From assembly GCF_023101145.1 (NCBI RefSeq), contig NZ_CP073714.1:4402001-4466000 (forward strand): a stretch of DNA of 64,000 bases, read 5' to 3'. A program made the position numbers and the translations under genes. Origin of the DNA: Paenibacillus pabuli (GTDB taxonomy: Bacteria; Bacillota; Bacilli; Paenibacillales; Paenibacillaceae). Under the pieces are notes generated by a model. The model worked only from the letters and a program-made list of their open reading frames with translations. It was not told the DNA's origin and did no database searches. This document shows positions 54,196 to 62,442 of the stretch, one piece after another (the stretch's first letter is position 1; every line of letters begins with the position of its first letter).

Positions 54196-55491
54196 TTATA
54201 GAATGCTTAACCACAGATAGAGACCCACTAGCGTAATCAGTAGAGTCGGAACTGTGATAATGATACCTGTCTTAAAGTAGGTGCCCCATGAAATCTTGAC
54301 GCCTTTAGTGCTAAGTACATGAAGCCAGAGCAGTGTTGCCAGTGAACCAATCGGTGTAATCTTGGGACCTAGATCGGAACCAATAATATTGGCGTAGATC
54401 AACGCCTCCCGAACGGTTCCTGTAGCCGTTGTTGCGTCAATGGCGAGTGCGTCAATCAAAACCGTAGGCATATTGTTCATCAGAGATGAAATGATCGCAG
54501 CAATAAAGCCCATACCAATCGTTGCGACAAACAATCCTTGATCTGCCACAGCCTGGATGGCTACGGCCAGCAGATCCGTCAGACCCACGTTTCGCAAGCC
54601 ATAGACCACGACATACATACCGATAGAGAAGAATACGATTGCCCAAGGCGCTTCCTTAACGACTACTTTAGTCGGTACAGCAGAGCATCGAGAAGCCATA
54701 ATCAGGAAGAATATAGCCACGACTCCTGCAACAATAGATACAGGCACACCAACAAATTCACTGCCAAAGTAACCGACAAGCAGGATGCCAAGTACAATCC
54801 ATGACAACCGGAACATCCTCAGATCTTTGATCGCTGTTACAGGTGCTTTCAGTTCACTGGCATCAAACTGTTTGGGGATGCTTTTCCTGAAAAAGAGATA
54901 CAACACACCGATACTTGCAGCCAGTGAAAACAGATTCGGAATAAACATTCTGCCTACATACTCCATGAACGTAATACCAAAGAAATCGGCAGACACGATG
55001 TTTACCAGGTTACTTACCACCAGTGGCAATGAAGTTGTATCCGCAATAAATCCGCTGGCAATAATGAAGGGAAACACTTTTTTTTCATCAAAATTCAGTG
55101 CACGTACCATAGCCAGAACAATTGGCGTCAGAATCAGTGCTCCTCCGTCATTGGCAAAGAAAGCAGAAACTACAGCTCCTAAGATAGAGACATATACAAA
55201 CATCCGAACCCCTCTGCCATGAGCTGCCTTCGCCATATGTAAAGCTGCCCATTCAAAGAAACCGATACGATCCAAAATCAATGAAATGATAATAATGGCC
55301 ACAAAAGCAAGCGTAGCGTTCCATACCATTTGCGTAACATCCCAAACATCATGGAAATGAACTACGTCTACAAGCAACGCCAGAATGGCTCCGCCGCAAG
55401 CAGACCATCCTATGGACAGGTTTTTAGGCTGCCAGATGACAAGCACTAACGTGATCAAAAAGATGATGCAAGCAAGAAAAGTAGAAAACAC
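54196..55491 (-). CDS. arsB: Arsenite efflux pump ArsB
   Basis: 431 residues, about 12 helices, family-typical sequence throughout (NLSIGWSACGGAILALL, FFANDGGALILTPIVLAM, SGFIADTTSLPLVVSNLVNI, SLMNNMPTVLIDALAI, IGSDLGPKITPIGSLATLLW). It extrudes arsenite/antimonite using membrane potential. GTG start at 55491 with GGAGG upstream; an alternative upstream ATG is in another frame. It sits between arsR and arsC. Confidence 0.95.
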   Translation of the reverse strand: MFSTFLACIIFLITLVLVIWQPKNLSIGWSACGGAILALLVDVVHFHDVWDVTQMVWNATLAFVAIIIISLILDRIGFFEWAALHMAKAAHGRGVRMFVYVSILGAVVSAFFANDGGALILTPIVLAMVRALNFDEKKVFPFIIASGFIADTTSLPLVVSNLVNIVSADFFGITFMEYVGRMFIPNLFSLAASIGVLYLFFRKSIPKQFDASELKAPVTAIKDLRMFRLSWIVLGILLVGYFGSEFVGVPVSIVAGVVAIFFLIMASRCSAVPTKVVVKEAPWAIVFFSIGMYVVVYGLRNVGLTDLLAVAIQAVADQGLFVATIGMGFIAAIISSLMNNMPTVLIDALAIDATTATGTVREALIYANIIGSDLGPKITPIGSLATLLWLHVLSTKGVKISWGTYFKTGIIITVPTLLITLVGLYLWLSIL

Positions 55492-55538
55492 ACATATACG
55501 CCTCCGATTATATTAGTTCCATTTGCATAATCATATAA

Positions 55539-55556
55539 CAATATACTTATATATTG
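55539..55556. promoter_or_regulatory. Secondary AT-rich dyad between arsR and arsB
   Basis: Arms CAATATA and TATATTG around CTTA. Its ATACTTATATATT part matches 11 of 13 bases in the main ArsR operator at 55913. Possible second repressor site. Confidence 0.4.
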
Positions 55557-55564
55557 CCCAAAAA

Positions 55565-55891
55565 TTAATTACATACGGGTGAAATGTTCTCTTTATTTAA
55601 AGACTTAAGAATGGCTGCAGAATCTGGCATAAATTCCAACACAGATTTAATATAAGGTGTGTCCTCTACATTCAAAGAGTAGTATACCCATTGTCCACGT
55701 TTATTCTCTTTAACCAAGCCTTGATCCTTTAACTTGCGCAAATGCTGACTGACCCCAGGTTGTGACATGTCCAGAATGTCTACAAACTCACACACACACC
55801 ATTCACGTTCTTTGAGGAGCGTAAGTATTGTCAGACGGGTCTTATCCCCCAGCAATTTCAACTTTTCCGATGCTTCTTGAATAGAATCCAT
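55565..55891 (-). CDS. arsR: Arsenic-responsive repressor ArsR
   Basis: About 108 residues. Metal site ELCVCEL-like REWCVCEFVDIL (two cysteines that bind As(III)/Sb(III)) followed by winged helix-turn-helix MSQPGVSQHLRKLKDQGLV. Represses its own operon until arsenite binds. ATG at 55891 with GAAGGAGG before it; the frame opens further to 55957, but that would include the promoter. First gene of arsR-arsB-arsC. Confidence 0.95.
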   Translation of the reverse strand: MDSIQEASEKLKLLGDKTRLTILTLLKEREWCVCEFVDILDMSQPGVSQHLRKLKDQGLVKENKRGQWVYYSLNVEDTPYIKSVLEFMPDSAAILKSLNKENISPVCN

Positions 55892-55912
55892 ATCACTTAC
55901 CTCCTTCTCTTT

Positions 55913-55957
55913 ATATAAGCATATGCTTATATTATAATCCAAAAGTCTTATTGTCAA
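55913..55957 (-). promoter_or_regulatory. ars promoter with ArsR operator
   Basis: Minus strand: TTGACA (55957-55952), 17-bp spacer, TAATAT (55934-55929). A perfect 20-bp palindrome with half ATATAAGCAT (55913-55932) overlaps the -10 and start region. Confidence 0.88.
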
Positions 55958-55974
55958 TTTTTAAATTCCAAGTG

Positions 55975-56017
55975 AACCTGACAGTATTCGTTTACAGTGA
56001 ATCAACACTGTCAGGTT
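55975..56017 (-). terminator. Terminator upstream of ars promoter
   Basis: 11-bp arms AACCTGACAGT and complement with a 21-base loop. It ends the truncated flavoprotein gene and shields the ars promoter. The T-tail is short. Confidence 0.65.
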
Positions 56018-56035
56018 AACCAAACCTATTCTATA

Positions 56036-56446
56036 TTAATTGGAACAAGATGAACTACAATCACTCGTTCGCTCGGCTACCTGTACTTCTAGACGATTCA
56101 GACTGCATACACCCGTTTCAGGTAGATCAAGTTCTATTTTTGCAGCTGCATCCAGGTCACCTGCAAGAAAAGCTGCCACCGAACGAACTTGTTCATATCC
56201 GGTAGCCATCAGAAAGGTTGGCGCACGCCCATAACTTTTCATCCCAACTATATACAATCCTTGTTCCATATGACGCAATTCCTTCTCCCCCTGAGGACGA
56301 ACAGTGCCGCAACTATGAACATTCGGATCGATTAGCGGAGCGAGGGTTGCCACACTTTCTGTGGTTGGGTCAATACTCAGCCGTAGCTCCCTGAGGAAGG
56401 ACAAGTCAGGCCGACTTCCGGCATTCACGATGATCTCATTCCAGGG
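56036..56446 (-). pseudogene. C-terminal fragment of an ArsO-like FAD/NAD(P)-dependent oxidoreductase
   Basis: About 136 codons matching the last third of NAD(P)-binding flavoproteins found in arsenic loci: IIVNAGSRPDLSFLRELRL, DPNVHSCGTVRPQGEKELRH, then GMKSYGRAPTFLMATGYEQV. TAA stands in frame at 56449-56447, just before the fragment, and nothing recognisable of the FAD-binding N-terminus (about 300 residues) lies upstream. The tail DCSSSCSN is cysteine-rich. It is a truncated gene, presumably once part of the ars operon. The ATG/GTG at 56428 could still start a peptide, but not a working enzyme. Confidence 0.8.
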
Positions 56447-56725
56447 TTATTTCATAATCTATCACTCTCAATCCATCAAATAATGTCTAATTGAATTTTA
56501 ATGTCTAAAATTTTAACTATAAATTAATTTATAGAAAGAGGTAGCCGCAAAATGTCAAATTATCTTCATACTATTACGACAATCCATTGACTTGTTTGTG
56601 ATAATAGTCATGTCTTTATGATAATTCTGATATATTAATTCATGCAGATGAATGATTTTGATTGTAATGTCGATGAGTAGATAACTACACAGCATTACTG
56701 TAGAGATATTAGGAGGAATAAGATT

Positions 56726-57589
56726 GTGTTATTAGCGATATTAAGTATAGTTATGGTCGTACTGTCTACAACATTCATTGTTCTTAAAACGTATAAGCGA
56801 AAAGAAAAACTTACAGGTATGCCTGGCATGATGATCGCTATGACCATTGGCATGATGTCCAGCCTTGTACTCGGTGTACAATTAGGCATTGTATTTCCAC
56901 GTGATTTAACAGTCCCATCCATTGCCGCTATATTGTTCGGCTTAGGAGCTGGATATTTTACAGGCAAACCTATCAGTATATTGGCAGCTTTGGATGGAAT
57001 GTTGGCAGGAATTATGGGCGGCATGATGGGAGCAATGCTTGGGGTAATGATTGGGCCTTCCTATATCATGATGATATTTGTTGACATCCTATTCATTTTT
57101 ATTTTGAGCGTAGCTCTTCAATTGTCGAATCAAGAAGCGGATACTAGCGATAAAACAAATAAAAATGGTATAGGTATGCCGTTTATTGGAGGTATCCTTA
57201 CTGTAGCTTTTGGAATTGTAGCTGTAGGCGCAACGTTATTTTACCAATTTCAACCAAATGATACATCGGCAATTAAATCACAAGAATCACAGCCTGGGCA
57301 AGCTAATTCTGTTCAAGAAAATTCAGGATATCAGATTGTTTCCGTCGACGTAAAATCAGATGGTTTTAGTCAAGAAAATATTAAAGTAAAAGCTGGCGTT
57401 CCAACGAAAATAAATTTTATAAAACATTCAGGTTATACATGTATAAGAAGCGTTCAGTCTAAAGATTTAGGAATAGATGTGTATCTAGAAAAAGGAGACA
57501 ACTTCATTACCTTAAAAGATCTGAAACCTGGAACGTACAACTTTAACTGTGGCATGTACATGTATTATGGAACGATCACCGTAGTATAA
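56726..57589 (+). CDS. Membrane protein with C-terminal cupredoxin-like domain
   Basis: 287 residues from GTG (AGGAGG nine bases upstream). About five hydrophobic segments fill residues 1-180, rich in Gly and Met (MLAGIMGGMMGAMLGVMIGP). After a linker (SQESQPGQANSVQ) comes a cupredoxin-like domain of about 95 residues with possible copper ligands His and Cys in FIKHSGYTCIRSV and Cys/Met in YNFNCGMYMYYG. The plan resembles EfeO/cupredoxin_1 domains fused to a membrane part; a role in copper handling or electron transfer at the outer face is inferred. Single gene. Confidence 0.82.
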   Translation: MLLAILSIVMVVLSTTFIVLKTYKRKEKLTGMPGMMIAMTIGMMSSLVLGVQLGIVFPRDLTVPSIAAILFGLGAGYFTGKPISILAALDGMLAGIMGGMMGAMLGVMIGPSYIMMIFVDILFIFILSVALQLSNQEADTSDKTNKNGIGMPFIGGILTVAFGIVAVGATLFYQFQPNDTSAIKSQESQPGQANSVQENSGYQIVSVDVKSDGFSQENIKVKAGVPTKINFIKHSGYTCIRSVQSKDLGIDVYLEKGDNFITLKDLKPGTYNFNCGMYMYYGTITVV

Positions 57590-57690
57590 GCGAGAAATGT
57601 AGGATCATATTAGGGAATTTTATGTCAGTTAATCATGACACAACGTTCCCTATTTTAATTTGCTTTTGTTGACCTTTATATAACAAAAAA

Positions 57691-57710
57691 CCGCCAGCGA
57701 AAGCTAGCGG
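57691..57710 (-). terminator. Terminator of the YjcZ-type micro-gene
   Basis: Arms CCGCcAGC and GCTaGCGG with GAAA loop and one mismatch; TTTTTT follows on the minus strand, 18 bases after the stop. Confidence 0.8.
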
Positions 57711-57727
57711 AAATGCTAAAGCTACTA

Positions 57728-57853
57728 TTAAATCAAGAAGGCTTTAGAGATGATAACCAACAGAATAAACAATACAAGAATTGCACCAACGGACGTGAAA
57801 GCACCGTATCCTCCACCAAGTCCGCCTACATTTCCGTATCCAACTTCACTCAT
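57728..57853 (-). CDS. YjcZ-family sporulation micro-protein
   Basis: 41 residues: a Gly/Tyr-rich start (MSEVGYGNVGGLGGGYGAF) followed by one membrane helix (ILVLFILLVIISKAFLI) at the extreme C-terminus, the plan of YjcZ/small spore-associated proteins of Bacillaceae and Paenibacillaceae. AGAGGGGGAA precedes the ATG, and a clear terminator follows. Expression during sporulation is expected from the family. Confidence 0.88.
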   Translation of the reverse strand: MSEVGYGNVGGLGGGYGAFTSVGAILVLFILLVIISKAFLI

Positions 57854-58033
57854 GTTTCTTCCCCCTCTTTTGTGGTATGTGTTAGATTATTCAGGATTTG
57901 TTCATTTGACAAGGCTAAAAATAAAAATAGGCTGCTGCTTCCTCTTCCCTTTCAACCGTAAGCTTTTTGTAAGAATGAATTAATAAAAAATCAGGATTCA
58001 CACTCTAGAATGAAGATATATCGGTTGATATGA

Positions 58034-58570
58034 TTCATATCTTATGTCCATCTGGAAGATAACTATAAAAATGCTTTCCCGCTCTTTCTGGCTAATGGAG
58101 TGACCGGAGTACGGGAGATGGGGGCGGCTTTGAAGAACGTCGATATATGGAAAACGAGTATTCAAGCGGAAAGCCGTACGTCTCAACGTGGCAAAAGGCG
58201 CGGATCATATCAAAGTGTACTCTTGGTTGCCGCGTCCTCTGTTTCTGGCGGTCATGAAGTAAAGGCTAACAAGCTGTTCCGCAAATTCAAAGAAAAAGGT
58301 GTCTGGCCTGTACCGACCATGGTTACCTATTTGAATATGGCCAAAACCGAAATCGATCCGCGGTCCAAATTCGTACCGACGGCCGTGCAGAAGCAATGGG
58401 CCGAAGTGATTCGCGCAACCCCTCCCGAACAAACGGAATTGATGGAGGCCATCAATTCCCTAACGCCGGGTATGGTCAAAAAATTAAATGATGCCGGTGT
58501 GCCTATGCTTGCAGGCACCGATTCCAGTTACGAAATGACTAACTTTATATACGGCATTTCCTTGCATGAG
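58034..58570 (+). pseudogene. Decayed amidohydrolase gene fragment
   Basis: Pieces of a metal-dependent amidohydrolase appear in order but in different frames: YVHLEDNYKNAFPLFLANGV and TGVREMGAALKNVDIWK (frame of 58100), then KGADHIKVYSWLPRPLFLAV in another frame (58180-58255), then back to VPTMVTYLNMAK and NDAGVPMLAGTDSSYE. At least two frameshifts and missing internal parts, and the C-terminus is cut at ISLHE where the GH32 fragment begins on the other strand. The gene is non-functional. Confidence 0.8.
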
Positions 58571-59023
58571 ATAGATACGACTTGACATCGTAACTTGCCC
58601 TTCATTTGCGAACATTTCAATGGATGAACGATCCAAAAATACATGTAATGTGAGCAGTCCCTCAGCATTTAAGGCTGCACGACGAACACCATCCGTCTTC
58701 TTGCCTGATTTGGAACAATCAAGCATAAGCTTCTGATCCGCAATGGAATATGTGATAACCGTTTCCTCATGACCTGTACCGCGAAGCTTCAAGCCTACCC
58801 GTTCCGCACTTGTCTTCGTCAGGTCGAATACAACTTTCACTTCAATCAGATCCGCTTCAATTTCTGTCAAGGAACTTCCAGAAATCACATGATCTCGATA
58901 CACAACATGTTCACTTTGGCGAAGAAGCTTCATTTCTTCTACCGGATTCATCAGCACCTTGTCATTCTCATCCAATGTAAGCACGCGTGGAATCGTTAGT
59001 GCACCGCACCATTGAATCTTGGC
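58571..59023 (-). pseudogene. C-terminal fragment of a GH32 (sucrase/levanase) gene
   Basis: About 150 codons: GALTIPRVLTLDENDKVLMN and VEEMKLLRQ, then the C-terminal beta-sandwich of GH32 with LLTLHVFLDRSSIEMFANEG. The catalytic five-blade propeller (about 330 residues) is missing upstream, and the last residues after SSRIY are replaced by the start of the amidohydrolase fragment. Junction at about 58571. Non-functional. Confidence 0.82.
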
Positions 59024-59032
59024 TCAAATTAA

Positions 59033-59065
59033 AACGACAGTCCAGTAAATTACTGTTCTGTCGTT
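59033..59065 (-). terminator. Terminator of the siderophore-binding lipoprotein gene
   Basis: Arms AACGACAG and CTGTCGTT with inner CAGT/ACTG; TTTTAATTT follows on the minus strand, 55 bases past the stop at 59120. Confidence 0.75.
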
Positions 59066-59119
59066 AAAATAAACATAATATTAATTGCATGCATGGTGAT
59101 CAAGCGAGCGCATCTGCCC

Positions 59120-60202
59120 TTACAAGTTCAGATCATCTGCAAGTGCTTCAACTCCTGTGAAAATCGAATCCCCATAACCCCAGAAGTTGTTGAAATCAAT
59201 AACATAAATTTTCTTGTTCTTAATCGCGTTTATACTTTGCAATTGCTTGTTAGCTAGCAGCTTTTCAATTGTTTGTTCCGGATCAATACCCCCGGCATAT
59301 TTAGAAATAATCATGGCATCTGGATTGATCTCGATTAGCTTTTCCAAACTGAGCGTGCCTTCTTCGTTAATTAGCATATTATGCATATTTATTAATGACA
59401 TTGCACTTTCAATAAACGTGTCTCCATTTCCGTTGTAAACTCCAATGGTTCCATCTCCATTATCAAAAAAAGATGCATAATTGATCGTTTCAGCGTTTGC
59501 TCGATCCGATAACGCTTTTTCACGTTCTTTTAGCTGCTCAATATATGCTGCTGCATTCGCTTGTACATTAAATATTTCACCTAGCTCAGTAATATCCTGA
59601 TATAGATTATCCAACTTTGCATCAGTGACACTGGTACTTTGTACAAACGTTTTGATACTCATTTCATTCAGACTGTTTACCGTACCAACCCCCCAGTCAG
59701 CATCCTCAAACAATCCACCGCGCCCCATAACCAGATCAGGGGATGCACCTATGGTGACTTCCTTTCCTACATACCCTTCAGCCAGCACAGGGATTTTTTT
59801 GAACTCTTCTGCAATATCATCAGGTACATTGCCAAACAATGCTGCTACTCCAACAATCTTGTCAGTCAAGCCTAGACGAATTAATAACTCAGCTGCACCT
59901 TGTGTATTTGCAACAACTCGTTCAGGTGCCTTTTCAAAAGTCTGTTCCTTTGTCACCCATGCACCGTTTTCAGTTGTGTAGTTGGAAACGACTAACGGGT
60001 ACGTAGTTTGAGCTGCGCCTGAATCGTCTGAATCCGTTTTTTTCTCATCTGTAGACACATTCGTAGCGCTATCTGTCACTGCTTCCTGTGAGCTAGTGTC
60101 TGCATCTTTGCTGCTGCCATTGTTACTGGAGCAAGCTGCTAGCACAAAAATAAATGCAGCAATTAAACAAAGGATCGCTCCCTTTTTTACTGTTAAAAAC
60201 AT
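59120..60202 (-). CDS. Iron-siderophore ABC transporter binding lipoprotein (FecB/FepB type)
   Basis: 360 residues. Signal peptide with lipobox LAAC, a Ser/Asp-rich linker, then a class III binding fold with the long joining helix (PERVVANTQGAAELLIRLGL, DKIVGVAALFGNVPDDIAEE, SPDLVMGRGGLF, NPDAMIISKYAGG). It captures a ferric siderophore for a permease/ATPase encoded elsewhere, since none follows here. AAAGGGAGA lies before the ATG. A near-consensus Fur box 93 bases upstream implies repression by iron. Confidence 0.93.
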   Translation of the reverse strand: MFLTVKKGAILCLIAAFIFVLAACSSNNGSSKDADTSSQEAVTDSATNVSTDEKKTDSDDSGAAQTTYPLVVSNYTTENGAWVTKEQTFEKAPERVVANTQGAAELLIRLGLTDKIVGVAALFGNVPDDIAEEFKKIPVLAEGYVGKEVTIGASPDLVMGRGGLFEDADWGVGTVNSLNEMSIKTFVQSTSVTDAKLDNLYQDITELGEIFNVQANAAAYIEQLKEREKALSDRANAETINYASFFDNGDGTIGVYNGNGDTFIESAMSLINMHNMLINEEGTLSLEKLIEINPDAMIISKYAGGIDPEQTIEKLLANKQLQSINAIKNKKIYVIDFNNFWGYGDSIFTGVEALADDLNL

Positions 60203-60282
60203 TCAAAATCTCTCCCTTTTCAATTCATTTCTCTTTTTGGCCATTATGTATAACAGTTATGGTCAGTATACAGCAATTGTCG

Positions 60283-60331
60283 AACCAAGTAAATGAGAAT
60301 TATAATCATTCTCATTCTCATTTACTTGGTT
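60283..60331. repeat. 18-bp perfect inverted repeat enclosing the Fur box
   Basis: Arms AACCAAGTAAATGAGAAT (60283-60300) and its exact complement (60314-60331) with a 13-base centre. It is longer than needed for Fur and could form a stable hairpin; see findings. Confidence 0.8.
60295..60313. promoter_or_regulatory. Fur box
   Basis: GAGAATTATAATCATTCTC agrees with the 19-bp consensus GATAATGATAATCATTATC at 16 positions. It lies upstream of the siderophore-binding protein gene on the minus strand. Confidence 0.85.
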
Positions 60332-60352
60332 GTTCTATTTTCCTCACTCAAT

Positions 60353-60431
60353 TAATCTCCCAACAGGACGAGGCGGTCTCTGTTTGTGTTGGCGCATGCT
60401 AGTAACAAGCTTTTTCATACGAAACGCATAA
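60353..60431 (+). pseudogene. Scar joining a phosphatase-gene fragment to a LysR-gene 3' end
   Basis: Bases 60353-60378 match 42161-42186 (interior of the PPP phosphatase gene, same orientation) at 25 of 26 positions. Bases 60389-60412 match 47253-47276 (end of the LysR gene) at 23 of 24; the translated end reads CWRMLVTSFFIRNA then stop, against FWRMLVTSFSARNELI. Only ten bases separate the two pieces. It looks like what is left of a second phosphatase-ABC-LysR cluster after deletion. The rest of 60203-60528 holds the Fur box, its inverted repeat and the terminator of bceB. Confidence 0.65.
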
Positions 60432-60473
60432 GCAGTCAAACTTCGATCAATGGCTATCGAACAAATAAGAAAA

Positions 60474-60497
60474 ACCGTCAGGATACTTCCTGACGGT
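60474..60497 (-). terminator. Terminator of the BceAB-type operon
   Basis: Ten-bp arms ACCGTCAGGA and complement, four-base loop, TTTTT on the minus strand, 32 bases past the permease stop. Confidence 0.92.
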
Positions 60498-60528
60498 CCT
60501 TTTGGGTGTGAAGAATATCCGACTTTTT

Positions 60529-62442
60529 TTATAAAGCCTCCGCGACAATTCGCCGATAATATCCTACGGTGAGAGCGGCAAATGCAAAGTAAACGAGCGT
60601 ATAGATGGCCATGGCAATCGCCGCCGGAAAGCTAATGTCTGAAATTGTCAGCACAGAAGCTGTTCTAACTGCGAAGATAGAGTGAAGCATGCCCATGATC
60701 AGTGGAATTGCAAATACAAACAGCTGCTTGCGGATAATGCCCCCCATAATTTCACGTTCATTAAAGCCAAGCTGACGCAGGATCGTGTAGCTCTTCTTTT
60801 CCTGCTCCGCTTCTGTCATTTGCTTGAAATACAAAATGCTCCCTGTTGCGATCAAGAATACTAGACCGAGAAAGCCTGCTGTAAAAATAATTAATCCAAA
60901 TTTACGCAGTGATTCTCTGGAATAGTTATAGAAGTCTGGCAAGACTTTTTCAGCATTCGCGTATGCAGCATACATATTCGAAGCCGCCGCTTGATCACTA
61001 TTCTTTTCAAGTCGGTAAGCTTTGATATTGACGATTGCATCCTCTTCCTTCAAATTCAACTTCTCCCGAATATTTTGCAGAGTTTCCTTTGCCACAACCA
61101 ATTGACGTCCACTCACACCAAAGTTCATGGCATATCGATCTATATCTTTGACTATCTGAATGTTAAAGCTAGTGTTTCCTTCCTTCAGTTTGACCTGTAG
61201 AGGAAAAGCTATCGCATTCGTTTCCTTCTCCAACGCATTTTTCTGTCCTTTATACCAAACGGCTTCATTTGGGTCAGGTATGACAACATTGGTATCGCTT
61301 ATCTTCAGGTCTTCGGCAGGAAGCAGCAATACTGTCCTGTCTTCTCTCTCATCATTACTGAAGCTTCCCTTTAGCCGAATCGCTTTCATCGTTTCTTGAT
61401 GAAAAATAATCCCTTCGTTTTCCAGTTTAGCTTGGAAGGAAGCCGCGTCTAGTTCATTATTCTGAAAAACAAAATCATACGGCATCATTGCCCTTGACTC
61501 ACTGTCTGCTGAGTAGTATAGCGAGTAAGCGATAGCAATCATGGTCAGTGTCATAGCAGACAAAACAGTGATTAGAGTAAGCGAGCTTGAATTCGCTTTG
61601 AGCCTATGCATCATGGGAGCGAGCGACAAGCTGTTTTTCAAACCGAGTTGACCATTCCTGTTCTTTCGGAATCGGTAGAACAGCCAGCCAATCGTAATGC
61701 GAAACAGCAAAAAGGTTCCAAGAATGATGGAGACGAGGGTAATCGTGATTCGCATCAACAATTGGCCTTCTGATAGCGTGTTCGAGAAGTAATAACCTGT
61801 CACGATTAAGACGATGCCTAACATTCCCAAAAGGGCAGACAGCACCTCACTCACTTCTGTTGGCCGATCCATTTGCTGATCCGAATTGAACAATTGTAGC
61901 AGTGTAGTGCGATACACTTTGAATAGCATTTGAATGATGGTGAGTCCGATTAGCACGGCAAACACGAGGGCCGTTTGAAACGCAGCCGTACCGGAGAAAT
62001 GAAGCGGGATAACTCCGTCAGTACCAATTAACTTCATGAGAATAAGCAAGAATAAGCGTGACATAAGTGCACCTGAACCAATGCCGATCACTAGTGCTCC
62101 TAACCCAAGCATCATATTTTCGATAATAAGAAGAAGCATAACTTTATTCCGTGTCAGACCAATAAGTTGATAAAGACCAATTTCTTTGCTCCGCCGATTT
62201 AGAAAAATACTGTTCGCATATAGCATAAAAATCGCGACAATTGCTACCAGCAGTAAGCCCGAAGCTTTGAACAAGGAAGCAAATGCGACATCCCCAAAAG
62301 TTGCTGCCAGGATTGATTTATCGTTTTGCAAAGTGGCAAAGACAAAATACAAAGTCACACTTATCATCAAAGCAAAAAAGTAAAGATAGTATTGTTTTAT
62401 ATTTTTACGCATACTGCGGCTGACCAGTTCAAACAACGTCAA
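60529..62442 (-). CDS. BceB-type ABC permease for peptide-antibiotic resistance
   Basis: About 637 residues with ten predicted helices. An FtsX-type block of helices comes first (MRKNIKQYYLYFFALMISV and following). A large extracellular domain of about 200 residues lies between helices 7 and 8 (about 330-530), the feature of BceB/BcrB sensors of bacitracin- or nisin-like peptides. The TTG at 62442 is preferred: GGAGGTGACAACA lies just before it and homology starts with LTLFEL; the longer frame (62472) would overlap bceA further. It overlaps the ATPase gene by 14 bases. Peptide specificity is unknown. Confidence 0.9.
   Translation of the reverse strand: MTLFELVSRSMRKNIKQYYLYFFALMISVTLYFVFATLQNDKSILAATFGDVAFASLFKASGLLLVAIVAIFMLYANSIFLNRRSKEIGLYQLIGLTRNKVMLLLIIENMMLGLGALVIGIGSGALMSRLFLLILMKLIGTDGVIPLHFSGTAAFQTALVFAVLIGLTIIQMLFKVYRTTLLQLFNSDQQMDRPTEVSEVLSALLGMLGIVLIVTGYYFSNTLSEGQLLMRITITLVSIILGTFLLFRITIGWLFYRFRKNRNGQLGLKNSLSLAPMMHRLKANSSSLTLITVLSAMTLTMIAIAYSLYYSADSESRAMMPYDFVFQNNELDAASFQAKLENEGIIFHQETMKAIRLKGSFSNDEREDRTVLLLPAEDLKISDTNVVIPDPNEAVWYKGQKNALEKETNAIAFPLQVKLKEGNTSFNIQIVKDIDRYAMNFGVSGRQLVVAKETLQNIREKLNLKEEDAIVNIKAYRLEKNSDQAAASNMYAAYANAEKVLPDFYNYSRESLRKFGLIIFTAGFLGLVFLIATGSILYFKQMTEAEQEKKSYTILRQLGFNEREIMGGIIRKQLFVFAIPLIMGMLHSIFAVRTASVLTISDISFPAAIAMAIYTLVYFAFAALTVGYYRRIVAEAL

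Noticed and set aside
58205..58518. Minus-strand frames of 63-75 codons
   Set aside because: Antisense of the amidohydrolase remnant.
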